A stretch of 64,000 bases of DNA from Pseudomonadota bacterium. Its GTDB lineage: Bacteria; Pseudomonadota; Alphaproteobacteria; Sneathiellales; Sneathiellaceae. Shown here one piece after another: positions 23,512-33,066 of this stretch (the first letter of the stretch is position 1; every line of letters starts with the position of its first letter). Below the pieces are notes generated by a model, which saw only the letters and a program-made list of their open reading frames with translations, searched no databases and was not told where the DNA came from. A program made the position numbers and the translations under genes. The stretch covers positions 124,001-188,000 of the forward strand of contig JANSXH010000010.1 of assembly GCA_024743055.1 (NCBI GenBank), read 5' to 3'.

Positions 23512-25509
23512 TTATGAAACCGCCATTTGTGCTCGCGATCTGCGCTCTATGATAAAGGCTAGTAAAGCTGCAGACCCTGCCGTCACCAACGCAAAGAACG
23601 CGAGTTGCAGGTCGCTATAGGGAATTAGATCGCTGCCGCCGGGTGTCGCAAGCGCCAGCCCGCCGATCAGCATTAATAAACGAATTGGCCAACCGAGCAG
23701 ATTCCTGTGCAGGTTGCCGACAAAGACCAGATACCCTTGCAGGGAGCTGGCCACGAGAATCACACCGGCAACCGCGCAGACAAATAACACGGCTGTTCGA
23801 CCAATATCTCCGTTCAAGATAAAAGCAGGATCAAGAACAAAGAAAAACGGCACGAAATAGATGATCGACCCGAGCCGCATGGCCTCAAACCCTGTCCGCA
23901 TCGGAGTTGCACCGGCAACTGTCGCAGCTGCGAACGCCCCAAGTGCGACGGGTGGCGTGATAAAGGAGACCATGCCCCAGTACAGGATAAAGAGATGAAC
24001 AGACATCGGATCCAATCCGCCTTGGATCAACGCCGGTGCCAGAACAATGGCCAGGAAGATATAGGCCGCTGTCACGGTCATGCCGATACCCATAACGAAA
24101 CTGGTAATAGCACCCATCAGTAGTAGGACCAGCACATTTCCACCGGCAATGAAGATCAGGTCATTGACCAGAGTTCCGGCCATTCCTGTTATCGACAAGG
24201 CTCCCACAATCAAGCCAACTCCGACCAGGATCGCTGCAATTTCCGCCAAAAGTTTTCCGGTGGAAACAATAAACTCAACGAACGCGTCCATATTCCAACG
24301 GGTATGGGGGAAAATCTGGTTGATGATAATCAGAAGTGCAGTTGCATAAAATGGTGCCAGAACTTCTTGCTTCAGATAGACAAGCATGATGATCAGAAGG
24401 ACAAAAACGGCAACGAAATGCCAACCCTTCTTGATCGTCTCGCCAACTTTCGGTAACTGATCCCTCGGCAGGCCCGGCATATCATTGCGTGCTGCATATG
24501 CATCAATCTGGATGAACAAGGCCAGATAATAAAGAATGGACGGAATGATCGCCGCTACCGCAATAGTGATATAGGGAACGTCGAGAAATACCGCCATGAT
24601 AAAGGCTGTCGAGCCCATGATAGGCGGCATTAAGACACCCCCGGTTGATGCGCAAGCCTCAACGCCGCCAGCATAGGCGGGCCGGAACCCGGTCTTCTTC
24701 ATTGCGGGAATCGTAAGCACACCGGTTGTGATCACATTGGTAATCACGCTACCGCTCATGGAACCCATCAAGCCAGATGAGAAAATCGCCACCTTGGCGG
24801 GGCCACCACGCACATGACCCAACAGAGCAAACGCCAGATCAATGAAGAACTTTCCGCCGCCCGTATGGGTCAACGCCACCCCGAAAATCAGAAAGCCGAT
24901 CACCAGATTGGCAAGGGCTTGCATGGGGATCCCCAGCATACTCTCTGCACTCAGAGTGTGGTATGCCGTGGTATCCGACAGCGAACTACTCAGCCCAGAT
25001 ATTGGTCCCGGCATGACTTCGGCATATAGGGGATAAAGAGAAATAAGGAGAACGATGGCGAATAAAGCTGTACCGCCGGCACGTCGTGTCGCTTCCAGCA
25101 CCAAAAGCCATAGAGCCATGCCCATCCAGACAATGTAATCTGGCGCTCCCATCTCCCATCCGCTGTCGAGAATCAATTCCGCATTTAGAAAGAAATACAG
25201 CAGGAGAACAAATGTGAGAGCCGCGAGGACAATGTCGTAAAAGGGAACTTTTTCCCTGGTAGCACTCGCTGTCGCTGGGAAGAGGATAAATACAATCGGG
25301 ACCAGCAATCCAAACAAGGCATACTGATATTCGTTATCAAGCCAAGTGTGGTCAATAAAGAAACCAGCATTGAAAAGCTGGTTGGCGGCTAGCCCCGTTA
25401 CAATGACGGTGACGGCAATGATAATTGAGCGCCACCCAGTGGAAAGGTTGCGGTGGCGGGCCAATGTAGGCACCGCCACCGTTCCGTTCTCTGTTTTATT
25501 TTCGTCCAT
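23512..25509 (-). CDS. TRAP transporter fused permease (TAXI type)
   Basis: A 665-residue polytopic protein fusing the small (DctQ-like) and large (DctM-like) TRAP permease subunits. It has roughly 16-18 hydrophobic segments, and the conserved DctM blocks FSSGLMGSMSGSVITNVITT, GGVLMPPIMGSTAFIMA and WGMVSFITPPVALGAFAAAT are present. Fused permeases of this kind work with TAXI-family binding proteins, and one is encoded just upstream. Such systems take up organic acids using an ion gradient. A strong terminator follows the gene. Confidence 0.92.
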   Translation of the reverse strand: MDENKTENGTVAVPTLARHRNLSTGWRSIIIAVTVIVTGLAANQLFNAGFFIDHTWLDNEYQYALFGLLVPIVFILFPATASATREKVPFYDIVLAALTFVLLLYFFLNAELILDSGWEMGAPDYIVWMGMALWLLVLEATRRAGGTALFAIVLLISLYPLYAEVMPGPISGLSSSLSDTTAYHTLSAESMLGIPMQALANLVIGFLIFGVALTHTGGGKFFIDLAFALLGHVRGGPAKVAIFSSGLMGSMSGSVITNVITTGVLTIPAMKKTGFRPAYAGGVEACASTGGVLMPPIMGSTAFIMAVFLDVPYITIAVAAIIPSILYYLALFIQIDAYAARNDMPGLPRDQLPKVGETIKKGWHFVAVFVLLIIMLVYLKQEVLAPFYATALLIIINQIFPHTRWNMDAFVEFIVSTGKLLAEIAAILVGVGLIVGALSITGMAGTLVNDLIFIAGGNVLVLLLMGAITSFVMGIGMTVTAAYIFLAIVLAPALIQGGLDPMSVHLFILYWGMVSFITPPVALGAFAAATVAGATPMRTGFEAMRLGSIIYFVPFFFVLDPAFILNGDIGRTAVLFVCAVAGVILVASSLQGYLVFVGNLHRNLLGWPIRLLMLIGGLALATPGGSDLIPYSDLQLAFFALVTAGSAALLAFIIERRSRAQMAVS

Positions 25510-25516
25510 TAAAGGA

Positions 25517-26668
25517 TTACTTCCAGATTGGTTCCATGCCGGCAGCCTCTAAGGCAGCTGCACGGACCTTCATCCATTCATCCTTGAACGCATCTCCCTC
25601 AAGACCTTTGTCAGCCATGGTTGCCCAAGCTTTGGCAAGTGTGTCCTGACGGGCCAGAAGGGCATTGTTATGCTCATCCATTTGATCTGTCCAGACACCG
25701 GCTTCTTTCCAGTATTTGACAGCAGAAGCATGATAAGGAACTGCCCATTCAAAGGTCTGGCGCTCTGTTGCCCAACCTGGCATGGCTGGTAGAGCTTCTT
25801 TGTAGTTGTCATACTCCGTATGAACGGCTTTGGTCATGGAGTAAACAAGATCCGCGTCCTGGTCCGCACGGGTAATCAGGATCGGATAAGGATAAGCACC
25901 ACCTTCATGGGGGTTCTCTTTAGAGATACCTGTGCCTAGAGTTGCTGTATGAGGAACGAAATACGGCGCAACTTTCTTCAAGCGTGCCCAACCTTCTTCG
26001 TCACTAACCGGCAGAGGAGGCCAGTAAATACCACGTGGGGAAGCTTCCAGTTTCTTAGTCGGGCCGGAAACTGTTGATGCAATCGCCGCATCAACCTGAC
26101 CAGCAACCATGCCTTTCCACATCGCGCCATATCCGCCAAATTCTACAACCTCAACATCATCAAAGGTAAGGTTAGCAAAGGCCAAATGAGCTTGGGCGCC
26201 AATTGTCAGAGCAGGTGAACCGCGAACGATACCAACTCTTTTACCCTTGAGGTCTTTGTATTCCTTGACGCCGATATCGGCAGCAACGGCCAGAGCAATG
26301 TTTGCATCCGATGTTGCTGACATCAGAAGCTGAACTTTCTGCGGTCCCCATTCTGGGTTGGCAAAGTTGAATACGCCTTCAGAACCAAAGAAGGTACCGC
26401 CGCCATTGGCAACAAACTGTACTTTATCTGTCCGTAGGGGACCCATACGGGAAATATCATTCTTGCCAGGAACAACCCGGAGATTGACACCATATTTGTC
26501 TTTTAGAGTTTTTCCGATGGCTACAGACTGGTTATAGCCAGTCGTCCCGGTATTATAGGCACTCCAAGCGATCGTGCTTGGAAGTTTAACATCCTGGGCC
26601 GTCGCAAGGCCAGTCAATCCAAACACAGCAATAGCTGTAGCAGCACATAAACGTAGACTAATTCCCAT
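25517..26668 (-). CDS. TAXI-family TRAP transporter solute-binding protein
   Basis: From the ATG at 26668 (GGGAGGAAATA upstream) the protein has 383 residues with a cleavable signal peptide (hydrophobic core about 6-20, ending LATAQ). The TAXI-type N-terminus (STIAWSAYNTGTTGYNQSVA) and the NGGGTFFGSEG and RVGIVRGSPALTIGAQAH blocks fit the family of periplasmic receptors that deliver substrate to the fused permease encoded seven bases downstream. At 383 residues it is longer than the roughly 320-residue archetypes. The ligand is unknown. Confidence 0.9.
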   Translation of the reverse strand: MGISLRLCAATAIAVFGLTGLATAQDVKLPSTIAWSAYNTGTTGYNQSVAIGKTLKDKYGVNLRVVPGKNDISRMGPLRTDKVQFVANGGGTFFGSEGVFNFANPEWGPQKVQLLMSATSDANIALAVAADIGVKEYKDLKGKRVGIVRGSPALTIGAQAHLAFANLTFDDVEVVEFGGYGAMWKGMVAGQVDAAIASTVSGPTKKLEASPRGIYWPPLPVSDEEGWARLKKVAPYFVPHTATLGTGISKENPHEGGAYPYPILITRADQDADLVYSMTKAVHTEYDNYKEALPAMPGWATERQTFEWAVPYHASAVKYWKEAGVWTDQMDEHNNALLARQDTLAKAWATMADKGLEGDAFKDEWMKVRAAALEAAGMEPIWK

Positions 26669-26722
26669 TATTTCCTCCCTGGAAAACTGGTATGTTATTT
26701 TTTTGTTTAAACGTAGACAGGT

Positions 26723-26750
26723 ATTCTGCATAGTGGAACGAAATTCTGCA
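26723..26750. promoter_or_regulatory. Candidate IclR-family operator
   Basis: TTCTGCATAGTGGAA (26724-26738) is an imperfect palindrome of the TTC...GAA type bound by many IclR regulators, and a further TTCTGCA half-site follows at 26744-26750. It lies between the divergent TAXI receptor gene and the iclR gene, where one site could control both. The assignment is by pattern only. Confidence 0.45.
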
Positions 26751-26794
26751 AGTGTTTTTATCCTTGGTAATAGATATTTGATATAAGGTTGGGA

Positions 26795-27601
26795 ATGATC
26801 GACCCTAAAGCTATCCTAGACGGTTCGGATGTAACGGAAAATGATCGGCATTTCGTTACGTCCCTTGCACGCGGCCTAGAGATTCTACGTGCCTTTCGCC
26901 CAGGCGAAGGACCTATTGGTAACAATGAAATAGCCAAACGAACGAATCTTCCAAAATCTACGGTGTCTCGGCTGACGAGTACTTTGCTGCAGCTTGGATA
27001 CCTCATTTATAGGCCAGGTCTTAGCAAATATGAACCATCACCCGCCGTCCTTTCCTTGGGCTATACTTTTCTCGCCAACAATAAATTAAGGCTACTGTCA
27101 CGTCCGTTAATGCGTGACCTGGCCAAACAGGTGGGCCTTGGTGTCGCTATGGGGACCCGAGATCGTTTGAACATGTTGTATGTCGAAACTGTACGAGGGG
27201 CTGATGAAAGTACCCTCCGGTTGGAGACAGGATCGTTTCTCCCCATCGCAACGACGGCGATCGGTCGAGCATTCCTGTGTAAGCTGCCCGAAGCAGACCG
27301 TGACTTTCTGTTGGATCATATTCGCAAACGCTTTGAACCCGATTGGCCGGAGATCAAGAAAGAGTTTGAAGAGGCTCAACGGGACTTTGAACAATTTGGC
27401 TATTGTCTTTCAATGGGCGCCTGGCAATCCACATTTCACGCGATCGGAACCGCTGCCCGTGATAATTCATCAGGAGATATTGCGGCCTATAACTGCGGTG
27501 GATCTTCCTATTCCGTAACGGAAGAAAAACTCAGGGAAGAAGCCGGGCCGCGCCTGGTTGGTCTTGCTCGGAGCGTGGAAGTCATGTGTGGTTTGACTTG
27601 A
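26795..27601 (+). CDS. IclR-family transcriptional regulator
   Basis: From the ATG at 26795 (AAGG about 8 bases upstream) the protein has 268 residues. The N-terminal winged helix (about 20-80, including NEIAKRTNLPKSTVSRLTST) and the C-terminal GAF-like effector domain (IATTAIGRAFLCKLPEADRD, FGYCLSMG) define the family. It is divergent from the TAXI-TRAP genes and co-directional with an acyl-CoA dehydrogenase and an aldolase. Local control of uptake and catabolism of one substrate is therefore likely. Confidence 0.92.
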   Translation: MIDPKAILDGSDVTENDRHFVTSLARGLEILRAFRPGEGPIGNNEIAKRTNLPKSTVSRLTSTLLQLGYLIYRPGLSKYEPSPAVLSLGYTFLANNKLRLLSRPLMRDLAKQVGLGVAMGTRDRLNMLYVETVRGADESTLRLETGSFLPIATTAIGRAFLCKLPEADRDFLLDHIRKRFEPDWPEIKKEFEEAQRDFEQFGYCLSMGAWQSTFHAIGTAARDNSSGDIAAYNCGGSSYSVTEEKLREEAGPRLVGLARSVEVMCGLT

Positions 27602-27682
27602 AGACGCTCTTTGAAGGCCTGTTCAACCAAGGCTGATGGTGCTAATACATCTCAAAAAACAATAAGAAGAGAAGGAATACTA

Positions 27683-28837
27683 ATGGCTCTCGATAACGAG
27701 ACATTCGTCCTCATGAAGGACTCAGTGACACGATTCGTCCGGGAAAGGCTGGTTCCAGCCGAAGATCTGGTTGAAGAAACCGATGATGTCCCTGAAGAAA
27801 TAATTCAGGAAATGAGAGAGCTTGGTCTTTTTGGCCTGTCAATTCCGGAGGAATATGGCGGCTTGGGCCTGAGCATGACCCAGGAATGCGAAATCATCCA
27901 TGAAATCTGCAAAGCCGCTCTGGCATTTCGATCTGTCATCGGGACAACAGTCGGTATCGGCAGCCAGGGTCTGGTCATGACTGGAACAGAAGAGCAGAAG
28001 CAGCAATATCTGCCGCGGCTGGCGACGGGTGAGATAATCTCCTCCTTTTGCCTGACAGAGCCAGATGCCGGATCGGACGCTGCATCCCTTCGCACAGTCG
28101 CTATCAAGGACGGAGACTTTTACGTCCTGAACGGTACAAAACGCTACATCACCAATGCACTTCGTGCTGGTATGCTAACAGTGATGGCGCGGACAGATCC
28201 TGGCAAAAAGGGTGCTTCCGGTATTTCTGCGTTTCTTGTCGATCCATCGACGCCGGGCATAACCATTGCCAAGGCAGACGAAAAAATGGGTCAGCGCGGA
28301 ACAAAGACCAGCGATGTCATTTTTGAAGATGCGCGGATCCCTGCGTCGGCATTGCTCGGTGGTCAGGAAGGACAAGGATTTTACACTGCCATGAAAGTTC
28401 TAGATCGTGGCCGGTTGCATCTTAGTTCTGTCTCGACAGGGATATCTGAGCGAATTTTGGAAGAAGGGCTGAACTATGCAGCCGAACGAAAGCAGTTTGG
28501 TACACCAATTGGTGAGTTTCAGTTAGTCCAAGCACTGTTGGCGGATAGCCAGGCAGAACTCTATGCTGCGAAGTCTATGACATTGGATGCTGCAGCGAAA
28601 TATGATAGAGAAGAAGAGATTCCCATGCTTGCGGCTTGCTGCAAAATGTTCACGACGGAAGCCGCAGGACGCATCGCGGACCGGGCCGTCCAGATTCATG
28701 GGGGCGCCGGATATATGTCGGAATATAAAGTTGAGCGTTTCTATCGAGATGTCCGCCTATTGCGGTTATATGAAGGTACGACCCAGATCCAGCAACTGGT
28801 CATCGCCAGAAACATGCTGAAAACTGTTGCAAACTAA
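27683..28837 (+). CDS. Acyl-CoA dehydrogenase
   Basis: From the ATG at 27683 (GAAGGA upstream) the protein has 384 residues, standard for the family. Visible motifs are GLFGLSIPEEYGG in the N-terminal helical domain, CLTEPDAGSDAASLRT in the FAD-binding beta domain, RKQFGTPIGEFQLVQ in the C-terminal domain and QIHGGAGYMSEYKVERFYRD near the FAD site. The enzyme should introduce an alpha-beta double bond into an acyl-CoA, passing electrons to ETF. Chain length or branching preference cannot be read from the sequence. It follows iclR and precedes the aldolase gene by 17 bases. Confidence 0.92.
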   Translation: MALDNETFVLMKDSVTRFVRERLVPAEDLVEETDDVPEEIIQEMRELGLFGLSIPEEYGGLGLSMTQECEIIHEICKAALAFRSVIGTTVGIGSQGLVMTGTEEQKQQYLPRLATGEIISSFCLTEPDAGSDAASLRTVAIKDGDFYVLNGTKRYITNALRAGMLTVMARTDPGKKGASGISAFLVDPSTPGITIAKADEKMGQRGTKTSDVIFEDARIPASALLGGQEGQGFYTAMKVLDRGRLHLSSVSTGISERILEEGLNYAAERKQFGTPIGEFQLVQALLADSQAELYAAKSMTLDAAAKYDREEEIPMLAACCKMFTTEAAGRIADRAVQIHGGAGYMSEYKVERFYRDVRLLRLYEGTTQIQQLVIARNMLKTVAN

Positions 28838-28854
28838 TAATAAGGAGAAATGAG

Positions 28855-29628
28855 ATGGGTGTAGACAAGATCAACAAAATGGTTCCCAGCCTGCAAGGAA
28901 AAGTCAGTGATGAGGAATGGGAAGAGCGCGTTAATCTTGCGGCTTGCTACCATCTCGTTGCTCACTATGGGATGTCGGATCTTATTTTCACTCACATCTC
29001 AGCACGCGTGCCGGGAACGGAGAACGAGTTTTTAATCAATCCGTACGGCTTGTTCTTTGATGAGATCACTGCCTCCAGCCTTGTCAAAGTTGATATTGAC
29101 GGAAACGTTCTTCAGGAAACACCTTTCAAAATAAATCCGGCTGGTTACACCATTCATAGTGCGGTACATGGCGCCCGCCATGACGTCGCCTGTGTTTTGC
29201 ATACACATACAGCAGCCGGGATGGCGGTTTCTGCTCAGAAACAAGGACTTCTTCCCATCAGTCAACATTCCATGATGTTTTACGGCAAGCTTGCCTATCA
29301 TGGTTATGAAGGCATTGCTCTCGACCTTGATGAAAGGGAGCGGCTTGTTCGGGATTTGGGCGATAGCATTGGTATGATTCTTCGCAATCACGGACTGCTA
29401 ACAATTGGCGGCACGGTGTCAGAAGCATTCCGTCGTATTTTCTATCTTGAGAAATCCTGCGATTCACAAATCAAGGCTTTGGCAGGCGACTCAGAGATTA
29501 TCATTCCTGCCAAAGAAGTTTGTGAGCACGCGGCATCCCAGTTCCAGTCCTTTGGAGAACAGACGACTTTAGAATGGCCGGGCCTGCTCAGAATCCTCGA
29601 TCGCAAGGGCAGCAATTACAGGGACTAG
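28855..29628 (+). CDS. Class II aldolase/adducin-family protein
   Basis: A 257-residue protein of the class II aldolase/adducin fold. The zinc-ligand His residues are in LHTHTAAGMA and LRNHGLLTIGG, and the early FTHISARVPG motif is present. The class includes fuculose- and ribulose-phosphate aldolases and decarboxylases, but the closest pattern is the large group of uncharacterised members that lack clear sugar-phosphate residues. AAGGAG precedes the ATG. It belongs to the IclR-linked catabolic unit and converges on an MFS gene three bases away. Confidence 0.88.
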   Translation: MGVDKINKMVPSLQGKVSDEEWEERVNLAACYHLVAHYGMSDLIFTHISARVPGTENEFLINPYGLFFDEITASSLVKVDIDGNVLQETPFKINPAGYTIHSAVHGARHDVACVLHTHTAAGMAVSAQKQGLLPISQHSMMFYGKLAYHGYEGIALDLDERERLVRDLGDSIGMILRNHGLLTIGGTVSEAFRRIFYLEKSCDSQIKALAGDSEIIIPAKEVCEHAASQFQSFGEQTTLEWPGLLRILDRKGSNYRD

Positions 29629-29631
29629 AAA

Positions 29632-30897
29632 TCAAGCCGAAGTTTCAGGCTCTGTTATTTTCCTTAACTGTGTTTTTGAATCACGGGAGCGACTGTAGAT
29701 AATCAGCGCAACCGTGACGACAGCCGCAATGCTGACAAACAACACCCGGTAAGCAATCATCGGTGCCGAGCCATCGTCCTCGACAAAAAAGCCGACAATA
29801 AATCCCCCCATGGCCTGCATGAGGAAGACGCCAAGAAAGACTGCTGTGTTTAATGTCGCAATTCCACGACCGAGCAGTTTTTCAGGGAAAATGGCGCGTC
29901 CATGGGACATGATCACAACGCCGTATGATCCTACGAAACATAGCAGGATCAGTAGGCTGGAGATTTGCCAAACCGCTAACACGGGAATGACGGCGAGCAA
30001 AACGAATAACAGGATACTGGCGACAGCTGCCCCCATGATCAAGTGCTTGCGATTTTTGAAGATCCCGTCCAGCCAGCCATATGTAATGCTGCCAGCAATC
30101 ATGGATACCGTCATCCAGAACAGGATTACGCCGCGATCCGCCAGGTCCAGGCCATAAATATCATGCAGATAATGGGATCCCCACAAAGCCACAATCGTCA
30201 TCACTGCCCCGTAAATCACCAGATTAATGGCGAAGACATATTGAAATTCCCGATCGCGAATGATTTTTACGACGGAAGCAGCCGCGTCTTTTAGGCTTTC
30301 GGGTTGGCGGGTATGGAAAGCATGTCCTGGTGGGGCATCTTTAATGATAAAAAAGCCGAAGATCAGAGAAACTGCAGTAATTCCCCCGGCTACCCAGAAG
30401 ACCTCGCGCCAGCCCGCCATATCGGCGAGAAGGGCAGTTGGGGTTGTTGAAACAATATTTCCAAGCCCCCCAAGTCCGACAACAAGAGATGCATAAAAGG
30501 CAAACCGCTCGGCCGATAACCAACGGGAGATGATAACCAGCGATCCCATCAATACTGGAGAGCATCCAATACCTAAAAAGAAGCGAGCCAATGCAAGCTC
30601 CATAAAATTTGTCGCGAAAGCGAAGCCGATCGAGCTGATCATGGCGATTAGCATTAGACCGCATATGGTTTTTTTGGGGCCATACCGGTCAAGCAATATA
30701 CCTACCGGGACCTGAAATAAGGCAAAGGCAATGAAGAACATGCCGCCGACAATTCCCAGTTGTTCATGGGTCAGGCTTAGGTCTCTCATGATATCCGGTG
30801 CGATAACAGAAATGGACGAGCGGAAGAAATTGCTCGCCACATAGACGATCGACAGGGTAGCTATGATCTTGAACGCGGTACCAGCTTCGTTTTTCAT
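29632..30897 (-). CDS. MFS transporter
   Basis: A 421-residue polytopic protein with about 12 hydrophobic segments in two halves. The loop motif GILLDRYGPKKT between segments 2 and 3 is the canonical MFS GxLxDRxGRR-type signature. It resembles organic-acid and nitrate/nitrite-type carriers that exchange substrate with protons. It is divergent from the cyclase-family gene and convergent with the aldolase gene, so it probably transports a substrate or product of this catabolic locus. Confidence 0.9.
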   Translation of the reverse strand: MKNEAGTAFKIIATLSIVYVASNFFRSSISVIAPDIMRDLSLTHEQLGIVGGMFFIAFALFQVPVGILLDRYGPKKTICGLMLIAMISSIGFAFATNFMELALARFFLGIGCSPVLMGSLVIISRWLSAERFAFYASLVVGLGGLGNIVSTTPTALLADMAGWREVFWVAGGITAVSLIFGFFIIKDAPPGHAFHTRQPESLKDAAASVVKIIRDREFQYVFAINLVIYGAVMTIVALWGSHYLHDIYGLDLADRGVILFWMTVSMIAGSITYGWLDGIFKNRKHLIMGAAVASILLFVLLAVIPVLAVWQISSLLILLCFVGSYGVVIMSHGRAIFPEKLLGRGIATLNTAVFLGVFLMQAMGGFIVGFFVEDDGSAPMIAYRVLFVSIAAVVTVALIIYSRSRDSKTQLRKITEPETSA

Positions 30898-31031
30898 TAT
30901 TTTTTGCCGCTTCTTTGTATGTCCTTAGAGCTATCAGTTTGTCGGTAAGAGGTCAATTGACCATTCGCTTAATAAGAGGGCTAGGCGGCATCCATTCTGG
31001 CGGTTATTGTAAAAGGAAAAGGAGAAAAATA

Positions 31032-32045
31032 ATGTCCAGATGGGTGAACCGGCCGGAAGGGTCTAATTGGGGAGATTTCGGCGAGGATGATCAAATTGGC
31101 CGGCTCAATCTGATAACAGCGGAAAAAGTGCGAGCGGCTGCTGCTGAGGTTAAGTCAGGTGAACGCTTTTGTCTCAGTTTACCTCTCGATTTACCGGGTG
31201 GAAATATTCTCAACCCTCGCCGCTATCCACCGGAGCTTTCCCCCACATTCCGGTCTGGAAACCGGCCAAACATGAACTACAACCTCTCACAGGATAATGC
31301 GGACTTTATCGATGTGATTTGTGACGATGTTGTTGTTCTCCATACCCAATATTCATCGCAGTGGGACAGTCTGGCTCATGTCGGTCAGGAATTTGATGCC
31401 GACGATGATGGGATTAAGGAAATTGTCTATTACAACGGATATCGTGCCGGTGACCATATTCGAGGACCCAATGATGAAGGTGGCATGGCGGTCGAGGCTC
31501 TGGGTATTCAAAACATGGCAGAAGCAGGTGTTCAAGGCCGGGGTGTTATGATTGACCTGGAAGGTGAATTTGGCCGAGCCCAGACAATGGTCGGCTATGA
31601 TGATTTGATGCGGGTGATGGACAAGGATAATGTTGTGGTCGAGGAAGGAGATATGGTTTGCCTTCATACTGGTTTCGCCGAAATGATTATGGAAATGGCG
31701 GGAAATCCAACCAAGGAAAAACTGCATGGCTCCTGTTCTGCGCTCGACGGTCGAGACGGAAAGTTGCTGAATTGGATTACGGACACAGGTCTTTCGGTGC
31801 TGATTGCAGATAACTATGCAGTTGAAGCGCATCCTTCCAGGGCCGGGGAGGGAGCTTGCGCCTTTCTGCCTATACATGAGCATTGTCTTTTCAAGCTTGG
31901 TATTCACCTTGGCGAGCTATGGCATCTGACACCCCTGAATAATTGGTTGAAAAAAAATGGACGATCACGCTTCTTGCTGACAGCCCCGCCAATCCGTCTG
32001 CCGGGCGCGGTTGGATCCCCCGCTAATCCGGTTGCAACTGTCTGA
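31032..32045 (+). CDS. Cyclase-family (kynurenine formamidase-like) hydrolase
   Basis: From the ATG at 31032 (AAGGAGAAAAATA upstream) the protein has 337 residues, about 120 more than kynurenine formamidase (KynB), and so belongs to the long branch of the cyclase family. The metal-binding signature is QYSSQWDSLAHVG, with Asp and His conserved; the His-Gly-Thr-His part of KynB is replaced by Ser-Gln-Trp, which is usual for the long branch. The enzymes hydrolyse amides, lactones or formyl groups. The gene is divergent from the MFS gene. Confidence 0.85.
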   Translation: MSRWVNRPEGSNWGDFGEDDQIGRLNLITAEKVRAAAAEVKSGERFCLSLPLDLPGGNILNPRRYPPELSPTFRSGNRPNMNYNLSQDNADFIDVICDDVVVLHTQYSSQWDSLAHVGQEFDADDDGIKEIVYYNGYRAGDHIRGPNDEGGMAVEALGIQNMAEAGVQGRGVMIDLEGEFGRAQTMVGYDDLMRVMDKDNVVVEEGDMVCLHTGFAEMIMEMAGNPTKEKLHGSCSALDGRDGKLLNWITDTGLSVLIADNYAVEAHPSRAGEGACAFLPIHEHCLFKLGIHLGELWHLTPLNNWLKKNGRSRFLLTAPPIRLPGAVGSPANPVATV

Positions 32046-32181
32046 TTCCCGCAACTCTGAGTCTCTTGCAGTTTGAGGGACATGACATATGTTAGGGAAG
32101 AGGCTTGCGTGATGGGAGCCGATTTGCTAGCAGACTGTCTCACTATGGAACATCCTGGATATCCGGGATCGGAGTAAATTA

Positions 32182-33066
32182 ATGTTCATTCAGACCTTGC
32201 CCCTTGAAGATGATAACAGGATGCAGTTCCTGCCGGGACGTCAGGTGATGGCTTCAGGGTCTATACTTTTTGATGATGCGAAAGAAGGGCGAGAGAGATC
32301 TCCGCTTGCCGCAAGGCTATTTGATATTCCAGGCGTAAAAGCCGTGGAATTGGGCGAAGATCATGTCACCATCACAAAAGCGGATGATGAGGACAGCAAG
32401 GTTCTCTGGATACAATTGAAGCCAATGGTGCTTGCTGCGGTCATGGACCATTATATGAGTGGTTTGCCGGTTCTGGTTGGAACAGATACGGAAGCGTCTG
32501 CCAGTTATTCAGAAGAAGATCAGAAGATAGTTGATGTGGTAACGGAGCTAGTTGAAGCTCGGGTCCGCCCTCAGCTTCAGGACGATGGGGGTGATGTCGC
32601 CTTTAAGTCTTATGACCCGACCAATGGAATGGTGGTATTGGAAATGGACAGCAGCGGCCTCTCTACACCGGCTTTTGGGACTCAGATCAAGATTGAGAAT
32701 ACTCTGAAGCATTTTATCCCTGAGATCAGTCGGGTCAAATTTGATCGAATGGTCGATGAAAGTGAAAATACGGGCGCGGATCGTCCCGGCTTGCAAACGG
32801 AAGCTGCTAATCAGATCCGGGTACTTCTAGAAACCCGCATCAACCCGGCAATCGCTGCCCACGGAGGCTATATTTCTTTAATCGATATTAAAGATGAGAC
32901 GGCTTACGTGGAAATGGCGGGTGGCTGTCAGGGATGTGGAATGGCAGATGCGACGTTGAAGCAAGGCGTAGAAGTCGAAATCAAAAGGGCGGTTCCAGAA
33001 ATTGCCCGCGTGCTCGACGTTACGGATCATGCCGGCGGTACCAACCCCTACTATGTCGGATATTAG
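32182..33066 (+). CDS. Nfu-type Fe-S scaffold with two NifU domains
   Basis: A 294-residue protein. Residues 1-90 are an Nfu N-terminal domain. Residues about 113-190 resemble a NifU-like domain (VEARVRPQLQDDGGDVAFKS) but have no cysteine where the Fe-S ligands should be. Residues about 208-285 form a second, complete NifU domain (INPAIAAHGGYISLIDI) with the CQGC ligand motif at C249-C252. A [4Fe-4S] cluster would be held between two C-terminal domains in a dimer. Typical alphaproteobacterial Nfu proteins have one such domain and about 185 residues, so the extra degenerate copy is unusual. Confidence 0.88.
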   Translation: MFIQTLPLEDDNRMQFLPGRQVMASGSILFDDAKEGRERSPLAARLFDIPGVKAVELGEDHVTITKADDEDSKVLWIQLKPMVLAAVMDHYMSGLPVLVGTDTEASASYSEEDQKIVDVVTELVEARVRPQLQDDGGDVAFKSYDPTNGMVVLEMDSSGLSTPAFGTQIKIENTLKHFIPEISRVKFDRMVDESENTGADRPGLQTEAANQIRVLLETRINPAIAAHGGYISLIDIKDETAYVEMAGGCQGCGMADATLKQGVEVEIKRAVPEIARVLDVTDHAGGTNPYYVGY

